Source of the DNA: Zantedeschia hybrid cultivar
Taxonomy: Eukaryota > Streptophyta > Magnoliopsida > Alismatales > Araceae
NCBI GenBank assembly: GCA_030544215.1
Contig: JARZZO010000014.1
Location: 42,127,734 to 42,191,733 of the forward strand
Direction of reading: 5' to 3'
Length of the DNA stretch: 64,000 nt
The notes below the pieces were generated by a model, which saw only the letters and a program-made list of their open reading frames with translations, did no database searches and was not told the DNA's origin. The translations under genes and the position numbers were made by a program. Below are positions 44,496-53,744 of the stretch, piece after piece. How positions within the stretch are numbered: the stretch's first letter is position 1; the number at the start of each line of letters is the position of its first letter.

Positions 44496-45354
44496 AGTGA
44501 TTTGAATCCTATGACTATAACGATGGTGGACCACGCGGTAAGTTCTTAACTACTCGCGTTACGGCTTAGAGTTTGTCTGAGGGTATTTAGATAACTTTTA
44601 TCTTGGTCTCTCCTAGGTGATAGTATATAAATATATCGTATATATTTACTAAATACTATACCTGCTTTGATTCATAATCAAAAGAAAACAATGCATCTCG
44701 TACATGTCATTAGTGTGGTCATGGATAGCATAGTGGGTTTGACTGGAGCCAACAGTCAAACGCATACACAATCTAACACAACAATTATATTAGATAACCT
44801 GCAAACACATAGGCAAGAGATCTCCATCTTTTCCCCTTCCTGGTTGCAGCTGTGGATCGTCCTCGCTCCTTCCTCGGTTGCCTCGATCATATTACATTAA
44901 TTATAGAATTACATGTAATTAGAAGAGAGCCTTATGGCGAGTACAAGAGAGAGGGAGGTAGAAATACATCAGAGAATGAGAGAGGGAGAGATACGCAGAT
45001 CTCTATTTATTAACAATTAATAAACATCCATCATTCATCTACGATCCACACAAACACATCATTCATCACATGAACAATTAAATAAGTGCATATCCATGAC
45101 CACGGTGTGTTTTAAACATCCCACACATGATTCAACGCATCACATGGCTAAAATAAAAGAGTTTTCAAAATAAATAATTTTGGCTTTCAAAAAACTGGGA
45201 TCTAATCAAAATTGGTATTTGAATTTCGAAAACACTTTTAATTAACTTAACATGCAATCAAATCAAAATTTAAAAGCATTAAACACACATCACATGCGCA
45301 CACACTCCAAATTAATAATTCCATATTATTCTATGCAAATTAGAACATTTCTAA

Positions 45355-45859
45355 TAATCTAACACTTAGATTAAACCCCATTAATAATCTAACAATTAGA
45401 CTATTTAAAGACTAATCTAACTCTTAGATTAATCCAAGAAAATTAATCATTAATTTATCACATAAATTAATAATTAACTCTAATTTGTTATTAATTATCA
45501 ATCTAACAATTAGACTAGATAATTAATAAGTGTTAATCACTAATTTAACTATTAAACTAATAATTAACATAAGTGAATAGTTAACCATTAATTCTAACTC
45601 TTAGATTAGTGGATAAGTATTAATTATTAATTTAACTTTTAAATCAATAATTAATAACGTCTAATTAAACCATTAGATTACTTAATCAAAATTAACTATC
45701 AATTTAACACTTAAATTAATAATCAATTTCAATTAACTAATGATAACTAATTTAACATTTAAATTAGTCGATTAAAATTAATTATTAATTTAACTCTTAA
45801 ATTAATAACTAATCTTAATTAATTAACAACATTTTGTTAATTATGATTCCAAATCATAA
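45355..45859 (-). repeat. Array of short hairpins in the Copia leader
   Basis: At least a dozen inverted repeats follow one another, most with 3-nt loops. Examples: TAATCTAA-CAC-TTAGATTA (45355-45373), the same stem with loop CTC (45413-45431), ATTAATTTAT-CAC-ATAAATTAAT (45449-45471), an 11-bp stem with loop CAT (45745-45769) and a 13-bp stem with loop CTC (45781-45809). The stem centre alternates between TCTAA/TTAGA and TTTAA/TTAAA, always with both arms changed together. Confidence 0.7.
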
Positions 45860-46738
45860 ATAGCCCAAATAATTAAATTTTGATAATAATTAAGATCTCA
45901 AAACAATTATTAAAATCAAATTAAAATCTAATTTATTTATTAAATGGGCAAATGGGGTTTAAATAGGGTCAATTGGGAAAAGATCAGAAGATGGCTCAGC
46001 CAGCTAGCCGGGCCATGGCTCGGTCTGGGTCTGAGCCATGGCCCTCCTGGCTCAGCCCGAGCCCTGCAGGCTCACCCAGGGTTAAGCCCGGCCTGGCCCA
46101 ACCCCAGAACCGGTCAAGTCCAGGCTCTGGGCCGGCTGGAGCAGCCCGGCCTGCCCCCTGAACCGGCCCGGGTCGGCTTCTTCCCCACCCGACGAACCTT
46201 CCCTGCAAACCCTAACCCGCAGGAGCAGTGGCGGCTGGAGGGGTTGGGGCGCCGGCGGCCAGGCCCCCCGGCGGCGCCGGCCACGCCGGCGATGCCCCCC
46301 GGCGCCGGCGACGACCCCAGTGCCGGCAGAGCCCCTTTAAAGGATCAAACACAGCCCTAAGATAACCCCTTAAAATCTGATTTTTCAGGGTTAAATCCAA
46401 ATTAGGGCTTCATATTTGCAGCTCTCCAAGGCCACTCCGGCGCCGGCTAATGTGTCAGATGTGCAGTGGTGACTATCACCTAGAGATCCGGGCATCTGTG
46501 CCGCCATCCCAACGCTTGGAAATCGCGAAAGAAGTCGCGGAAAACCCGTTGTTCTTCGTCCCACGAAGAGCACAAAAAACCCCCAAAAATAATTACGAAA
46601 ATTGCAGAACATTAATCCAATTAATTAGTGTTCACCATATGAACACAGATCTTGCAAATAATCGAACATACGGCATGGAATAAATCAAGAAAAAATTAAT
46701 TTCGGAATCCGAAACGGGACGAGAAACAGTGGAACCTG

Positions 46739-46750
46739 GCTCTGATACCA
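46739..46750 (-). promoter_or_regulatory. Primer binding site of the Copia element, initiator Met-tRNA
   Basis: Plus-strand GCTCTGATACCA, that is TGGTATCAGAGC on the minus strand, lies one base from the 5' LTR. Confidence 0.92.
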
Positions 46751-46751
46751 C

Positions 46752-48303
46752 TGTTGGGTTTCTCGGGTTTCTCCGGATCGCTCACGCAGCGGAAAATAAA
46801 ATAAAACAGCGATTCGTTCCGGTTTCGAAAAATTAAAACTACGATTATCGGATAATCGAAGTTCTCACCGTGTGCGGATTCGAATCCGCAACCGTTCGGT
46901 TCCGTCGGTGCGACACCGCAAGCCGCGCAAGTGCCCGGCGTCTAGTGAAGTCCACGCGATCCTCCTTGCGATGGATATCCTCACGTTCCTCGTTCTTCGC
47001 AACCCACGAAACCTCCGCCGGTCACCGCAACGATCGCCGCAACGCGCAAACGATATCTCGTCGAACGGGATTCGGAGAAGCGGCGGAGCAGATCTAGATC
47101 TGTCTGGACGCCAGAGAGAGAGAGAAACAGAGGAGGGGCGGCTAGGGTTAGCAGCAGCTTGGCCTGCTCAGCTCGTTCGCTATGTTTTATACTAACCGCG
47201 CGGTTTTTCTTAAAAACCCCCGATTTGTATAAAACCCACTTATTTATCCATCGCCTTGAGAATCATTTGCGTGTGACCCTCTAGGCCCAAGTACCAGTCC
47301 AGTTAATGGCCCAACAAGCCCAGTGACTCCTCACTGGCTTTATTAATCAATTAATAACCCTTTATTAATTAATTAATCAATCGAATTGATGTCGCACATC
47401 GAATTCGACCGGGCCTCCGATCACGTTGGGTGCCAAGCAACATCGCGTGAACCCGGAAGGTATTGGGGTTAAGCAACCCACTCTTGGAACCTTTCCGCCG
47501 ACAGTTACCGCGTGGATATGATCCTTCATTCGTACAATGCTCTCGAGTCAACTCAGGGTATGGCGAGCTGTCAAACCCTAATCGGTCGACTCACTTGGAT
47601 TGGATGCCGCTGATGAATATCGGAAAACTCCTTTCCCGGTATTATCGTCCACCCTGGCCAGGGACTTCCGCGCATCCTTCCTAGAGCATTCTCTCTCTAA
47701 GTACCGAGAGCGAATGATTCCTTATTGACACACAATTCCCTTCGACGGTATTCCGCTGTACCCAATCCTTGGCGTATTAGAATCCCGTGGCTAGAGATTC
47801 GTAAACCAAGGTCAAAGCACAAAAGTCCACCGACAAGGTGTCCTTGGTGTCTCAGGTCCGAGGACCATCCACGCAACTGCGACAATATAATCAAGCTGGT
47901 TGACAGTGAGGTACTATACCATCCAGCGATTTAGTCGGATCAGTTCAGTGAACTCATTCTCCAATGAGCACCTACAGATTCGCCTTAGTGTCTCCACACA
48001 AGTGACTTATGAGATCAGTCACCCTCATCATATGAGCAGGAGTAATTTGTACTAGTCTAACCGGATATCCGATGTCCATCTCGGATATCCTCCGACTATG
48101 AACGATTAAGAATATGTGTGTTTAAGTGATTAGTCTCATTAGTATGATCTCATCATAATCTGATCACTATAGCACATATTCACGGACTTTATTATGAAAC
48201 GATAATTAATACGATTTACACATAATGAATATTATGCCATTATATTAATAAATGAACGAGATTTACATAGTCAGATTGGCTTGTAGGCCACCTAAAACTA
48301 ACA
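46752..48303 (-). repeat. 5' LTR of the Copia element (1552 bp)
   Basis: It has the same ends and length as the 3' LTR. On the minus strand it starts TGTTAGTTTTAGG, as does the solo LTR at 26122. Confidence 0.95.
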
Positions 48304-48587
48304 CACTGTTCCGCAGTATGTTCCGATGTACTTGTTATTTGCTTTCCAGGCATGTACATTTAATTATTTCTTTTCAGTTAGAATATGTAATTATTTGCTA
48401 AGTCGAGTCGAATTGTAATAATTTTTAATTCCTACATTTCCTTTACAATTCGATGTGATGTAGAATATTTAGCTTAGTTTATCATTTCTTTCCTAGACTT
48501 ATTAAGATCTGGTTTGGCTCCAAATTTCAATGATTTAGTACGCATTTAATAATCGGATCCCCGATTATAAGGTGGCGGGTCGTTACA
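48304..48587 (+). mobile_element. Outer Tekay-type solo LTR, piece 3 of 3
   Basis: It starts with the duplicated CACTG, continues TTCCGCAGTATGTTCCGATG (compare GTTCCGGGGTATGCCCC in the other LTRs) and ends GGTGGCGGGTCGTTACA at 48587. Confidence 0.9.
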
Positions 48588-48592
48588 AAGAG
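48588..48592. repeat. Target duplication AAGAG, right side of the outer solo LTR
   Basis: It matches 4422-4426 and lies directly after GTTACA. Confidence 0.75.
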
Positions 48593-49010
48593 AGTGTGGG
48601 AGAGAGAGCAATAGTGAAAATAGCAAACACAGAGAGAGAGGAAAGAAGAAGAAGGAAGAAAGAAAGAAAGAGAGTGCGGCTAGGGGGAAGAAGAGAGAGA
48701 GGGGGTTTTGAAAATTATGGGAATAAAAATTGACCTCACTTGAAAGAAAACACCCTTAGATTTATAGTCGTAGAGGGAAATTTTGAATTTCAAAACTTGG
48801 TACCAAAACATAAAAAATTGACTTTTGAATTAAAAATTTTCTCCCCTTACTTGGGGGAACCTCCCCCAAGATAAGGGAGTTTTTGAAATTTGAATTTAAA
48901 GATGAGAAATCTCTCTCCCATTGAATTTTAAGAATCTCTCCTTATTCTCTCTCTTAGTTGGCATGTGGGCCCCACTTGAAGAGAAAGCTTAAAAATAATC
49001 ATTGTTTTTG

Positions 49011-49075
49011 CTAGGATTCGAATGCTGGTCACTTCAATAGAGTTCAAGTGGTCTAACCACTATGCCATCTGCTCG
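49011..49075 (-). other. tRNA-like sequence, possible SINE head
   Basis: On the minus strand it has an A-box-like TGGCATAGTGGTTAGA and a B-box-like GCATTCGAATCC about 40 bases apart, the spacing of internal RNA polymerase III promoters. CACTT/AAGTG can form an arm between them. The acceptor ends do not pair well, so an intact tRNA gene is unlikely; a tRNA-derived SINE or tRNA pseudogene fits better. Confidence 0.45.
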
Positions 49076-49974
49076 TTCATATCCTACATCCACGTAAAAT
49101 AAACATTAAATCCATGCACTGACATAAATCATTCAAATATACATTAAGTCCTCGATCATTACCGAGAAGCCCCTGTTGATAATGGAATTTTCACAAATCT
49201 ATTGACACTCAATTAATCACATGACATGACGATATTTTAATTTCGAATTTTACAAAATTGATATCTTTGAAAGTATCACTGATTTATCTATCAATCCATA
49301 TGGTTTTGTACATAAAATCACAAGTGCAATGTATAAATTCCATCTATTTATTATCTAAAAATATGTAATTATCACAAAGCTCTAGTAAGCTAACCTCTAA
49401 CCTATCAAATGGTTGGTCCTCTTCCAAATGGAAGGAAATCACAGACCTTAAAACCTCACAAGGTTTAGCCTTCTTCCCTTAAGGAAAGAACAACATGCAC
49501 CTCAGGTCCCGTCAAAAGTTGCCCCTCTTCCCTCAAGGAAGGTGACAACAAAAAACAAAGATACAAGATAAGGGCAATAAAACCTAACCAGTAAATATGA
49601 CACATGCAAAAGACAAACTATCTCAAGATAACAATAAGGATGAACTATGAGAAAGATTGCACCTTTTTTATCCTCTTGTGGCTCCTTTGTCTAAGAGCTT
49701 GGGTAAAAACAATATAGTGCTCTTGGTTCCTCCTAGGTGAGTTGATGCTAGAGAAGCTTTACAAGAATCTCCTTCTCAGTTGTTGAAGAAGATACCCTTG
49801 AGCTCAAAGAAGCTTCCCATGGTTCTTGGTCTTTGGCTAGTTCAAGAGGAGAAGGATGAAGAGGAACACCAGTGCAAAACACCTTCTCCTTAACCTTCAA
49901 ACCTATAGAAATTTAAAAGGAAATCCTCTTCACAAGTTAGATTGAAAAGTAAGAGGAAGACATGAAGAAAAAGG

Positions 49975-50004
49975 TCTCTCTCTCTCTCTCACACACACAC
50001 ACAC
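49975..50004. repeat. Microsatellite (TC)n(AC)n
   Basis: A run of TC dinucleotides changes directly into AC dinucleotides. Confidence 0.85.
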
Positions 50005-50307
50005 GCAAATGAAGTTCACGTTTCCCTCCAAGAACCCTTGGCCAAATGAACCCTCAAAGTTTCCCCTTTATACCCCAAAAGATGATTTAGGACCGTTGGA
50101 GATAAGTTGGAAAAATCTCATTAAGTTTTCATTTTTTAGTCCCAAGAAAATCACTATTTTTTGAAATGCCAGCTTGGATTGGTTGTCCATGTTTTGTATT
50201 GGCCAGTCAAGGCATCATCATAATGTCACTTTTATAAGAAAAAGGTCCCTACAAAAACCTCCTTGAAATTTGAAAGATCAATCAAGTGGTGGGTAAATAG
50301 TAAGAGA

Positions 50308-50488
50308 GGAAGTTTGTGAAAAGTGAGGATGGTGGTCACTTTTTCTAGGATCCTCATGTACTTTTTGCAGACCACCGTCCTCACTTTTCACAAGCTTCCT
50401 AACAACCTGCCTTGAAAGAGACCACGTGACTATCCTTGTGGTGGTACAAACTTGGACAACACAGTCTATTTCAAGGCAGGTTGTTAGG
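50308..50488. repeat. Two linked inverted repeats
   Basis: Arms 50308-50337 and 50370-50399 (30 bp, two mismatches) surround a 32-bp loop. Arms 50398-50417 and 50469-50488 (20 bp, perfect) follow at once and share two bases with the first pair. They could fold into two adjacent hairpins. Confidence 0.8.
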
Positions 50489-50509
50489 AGGCCTTGGTCA
50501 ACCAACAAT

Positions 50510-50690
50510 CTAGTTGGTCGACCAACCCTAACACATCGAAAAATCGATCACCCAGAAAATTGTGGCATTGGTCGACCAACCTAGTTAGACTAAAAAAACT
50601 GAGTACTGGTGTTGATCGACCAACCTAGATAGACTAAAAAAACTAAGTACTGGTGTTGGTCGACCAATGGTTCTACTGGTCGATCAATAC
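50510..50690. repeat. GGTCGACC-centred tandem repeats
   Basis: The palindrome GGTCGACC or a near variant occurs six times. A unit of about 60 bp (AGACTAAAAAAACTNAGTACTGGTGTTG plus the palindrome) is present twice. It ends at the solo LTR at 50691. Confidence 0.75.
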
Positions 50691-53600
50691 TGTCACGCCC
50701 CGCCCTCGTAATCTATAATATAAAAGGTAATTACAGAGATTGCCAAAGCGCAACAGGGGGAAAAGACCCCTCAGAACAAATAATTGGGAGGATACTATGT
50801 TTCAAATGGAAGCGTAGTATAAAAATTTGTAAGAGAAATCTAAATACTAAAAAAGTTCCACCATTCACAACATTATACCAAAGAGTTGCATAGTAGATTG
50901 TCATTTTTACATGTTAAGATCTTAATTGCACATTCCAATAAAAACAAAAGCATAAGTATATGCATGGTTCAATCCTTTAGGCTCGCCAAAAAGAGATATC
51001 ATCTTATGTGAACCCTAAATGACCCCACTTTAAACTCACTCTGCTTCTCCGTCTGTCCGATCACCTGAAAAATAGGCATGAGTACCAAAGAAATGGTAAC
51101 TCAATAGGCAGATGAGGTTGCCCACATAAGAATTTGCCAACCAAATAATTGAAGCAGAATATGTACATTGCAGAAGAACATTAAACATAACAGAAAACAA
51201 AACTATCACATAATACATATGTGCATCAGAATTGTATGCCAATAAGGAAATTGAGATACATGATTCATAATATCATGCCAACTCTGAACAAACTTGTCAA
51301 TATATGAACAGGGCCAAAATACAGAACTTAAGATTATTAAGTTGATTTACTGAAATGACATATAGATTGCAAGATATAAAATTTGTTTTTCAGACCATAG
51401 GTTCCCACTTATTATAGAAGTGCCCGGACATACATCCAACCACCACTATGAGCCAGAAACAGAATACAGAAACTAAGCTCCTAGGCACGTACAGAGCCAA
51501 GTCATGGGTGTAGCGCTACCCCGAAGGGCGTCACCTCACCTTAACAAAAGATTTCTACCCGCGGCCTTCGGGTAATAGAGCTAATAGGTTCTGGAGGTGG
51601 CTCCACCTTTTTAGGTGTAGAACGCAGCCCTAAAATAAATAGGTCCTGGTGGGAATGTTGCCACCATTTCCCCAGAACTATTCTCATATAGCGGTTATGT
51701 CCAATCGGCAGACTTCATTAACATTATAAGAATAAACTTAATGTTTATGTAACTACCACAATATATATATACGAAAATGACTAACTACTTTAGTGATTTT
51801 CTTTCAGGAGTTCATAAACTAAGAATAGCTCGAAATCATAATTTAAAAGGTAAATAAATCATGTTCTAAGCTGAATTTAAGTACAGCTTCTTATAAACTC
51901 AGACAACACATAAGTAATCACAAATCTCCTACAGAAGTAATCTGCCCACATTTAAAACACTGATTTTATTAATAGAGAAAAGTACTTCCAAAAATCCTAA
52001 AAATTTCAAATATTATACTAATTCACATTAGGTACATCCTGTAAAAATGTGGGCTCAAATGGTCCTCCATAAGGATAGCATAAAATCAAACATTAGGGTA
52101 CTATTCCTGAGTTACTGAAATGTCAAAGTGGAATATGAACCCTGCCACACACACTAGGAACCATTATCATATGAATATTAAAATTCTTTAAACTTTTTAT
52201 AGAAATATATAATAATGAAAATATTATGTCATAAAAATTTTAGATCATTCTGTAAAACGTATAAATTACTAAAATTCACATTCTAACATGCTATCAAATG
52301 AAATCTGAAAACTATATCTACAAATTATACCATGTTACTTGACATGGAAACATCACCATAAGAATATAAAAATTCATGAAACTTTTTCTGAAGATTTATA
52401 TTAATATGAGTATTATGCCATAAAAATTTCATATTAACTTGTGAAATATGTAAATTACTAAAATTCACGTTCTAACATTCTATCAAATGAAGTCCGAAAA
52501 CTCTATCTACAAGTTATATCCTATTACCTGACCTAGAAGCATCATCATATGAATATAAAAATTCATGAAACTTTTTATGAATATTTACACTAGTATGAGT
52601 ATTATGTCATAAAAATTTAAGATTATTTTGTGAGATATATAAATCACTGAACTTCATGTTCTAACATGCTATCAAATAAACTCAAAAAGCTGTATTTGAA
52701 AATCACAGTCTTGTTCATGACCTAAAAGTGTCACCATATGAACATGAAAATATATGCTGATTTTTTTGGAGATGTACAATCATGTCATAGTTATGACATA
52801 AAAATGTGATAAGTTTTATATACAAAATAAAATCATTAAAATTTGAAGGTTACCCTACTGTCAAAAGAGTTACAGAAAAAATCTGAGTTGCAGAAATTTA
52901 ACTTCTACTATATTTAATCTATTTTAGGCTTTTAAAAATTTAAATCTCTACATCATTCAACTATTTCACACCTAAGAACTTCACAAGAACATATAATTTG
53001 AAGATATAAACAAAATATATTAAATATTTACTTATTTCCTTTAATTAACTAAGCTAAACTCTTATGAAACTAGCACCCATGCAACCTACCTTCTTCAAGA
53101 ACACCAAGAACACTCCAAGAACACCAAGAACCCTCAAGGATGGCCTTCTAAATCCTTCCCTTGCTGCTCCCCACGTTTTGCTGCAGAGAAGATGCAAAAC
53201 CAAGGCCAAAACCCAAGTTAAGGTCCTTTAAATAGGATGGGTTAAGTTAGTCTTACCATAATTACTTAGATGAGTTAAAAATAAGTTATTTCTAACCATC
53301 CCACTAACTTTAACCAAGGTTGACCATCCCACTAACTTTAACCAAGGTTAACCATCCCACTAACCTTAACTAAGGTTAATACTAACTTTGACCATCCCAC
53401 TAACTAATAAAATACTAATATTTCTTGGATAAGCACTAATTAATAAAAGACAAATTCTAACTATATATTTTAGTTTTATATTATATAAATTAATTATTCA
53501 TCAAATGATCATCCAACCTTTAATAATTGCTTACTTACCCTTAATCTTAAATTAATCATTCTAATCTAAATCCAATTATGATTTACACTAAGTTTTCTAT

Positions 53601-53744
53601 CACAATTGATCATGTCTAATTATTCTATGGGATTTAACCAACCAAGTTTAATCTTTATGCATATCTTAACTTACATAATGTATTAGCTCAAAATTAATTA
53701 GTAACATAATTATGCTAATTACATGTTAATAATCGAATGTTACA
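50691..53744 (-). mobile_element. Solo LTR of a different family, minus strand (3054 bp)
   Basis: Plus-strand ends are TGTCACGCCCCGCCC and CGAATGTTACA; reversed, it starts TGTAACATTCG and ends GGGGCGTGACA, a common Gypsy LTR end. Flanks are AATAC (50686-50690) and AATGC (53745-53749), a target duplication with one transition. It is AT-rich, without coding sequence, and lacks the GCGTC/GACGC cassettes. Family unassigned. Confidence 0.7.
52140..52860. repeat. 189-bp tandem repeats inside the solo LTR
   Basis: The phrase TTCTAACATGCTATCAAAT (with small changes) starts at 52281, 52470 and 52659, a period of 189 bp, with the downstream phrases AAAATTCATGAAACTTTTT and ATTATGTCATAAAAATTT repeated in step. 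About three and a half copies. Confidence 0.8.

Larger units (their letters stand above)
43988..46738 (-). other. Long leader of the Copia element (2.75 kb)
   Basis: Sequence between the primer site and gag. It holds the four conserved-core hairpins (44171-44495), a perfect 9-bp hairpin (44098-44120), the AT-rich hairpin array (45355-45859) and a GC-rich block (45960-46340). ORFs in the GC-rich block overlap in several frames and strands and look compositional. BARE-type elements also have long leaders, but the structures here are not something I recognise. Confidence 0.7.
39157..48303 (-). mobile_element. Complete Ty1/Copia element, Angela/BARE-like, 9147 bp
   Basis: It has two 1552-bp direct LTRs (39157-40708 and 46752-48303), a Met-tRNA primer site next to the right LTR and a purine tract next to the left LTR, so the element reads right to left. 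Domain order gag-protease-integrase-RT-RNase H defines Copia. The integrase motifs (FTGHGERAKDILELMHSDVC, LLDMVRSMMS) and long LTRs fit the Angela/BARE group. Target duplication CACTA/CACTG differs by one transition. It has an unusually long structured leader of 2.76 kb, a gag with most of its middle missing, and several stops in pol. Confidence 0.95.
48593..50307. other. Non-coding flank right of the nest
   Basis: It starts GA-rich (continuing the target site), then becomes AT-rich. It contains a tRNA-like sequence (49011-49075) and a (TC)n(AC)n microsatellite (49975-50004). ORFs are short and without domains. Confidence 0.5.

Noticed and set aside
45944..46400. ORFs of 62-138 codons in the GC-rich Copia leader
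   Set aside because: Pro/Gly/Ala-rich, overlapping on both strands, no motif; they reflect G+C content.
39157..48303. Two independent Copia solo LTRs rather than one element
   Set aside because: Same orientation, equal length, primer site and purine tract at the proper inner edges and a near-matching target duplication outside show one element.
50691..53744. A DNA transposon with TGTCACG/GTTACA ends
   Set aside because: The ends are not inverted repeats beyond TG...CA; the size, flanks and GGGGCGTGACA end fit an LTR.
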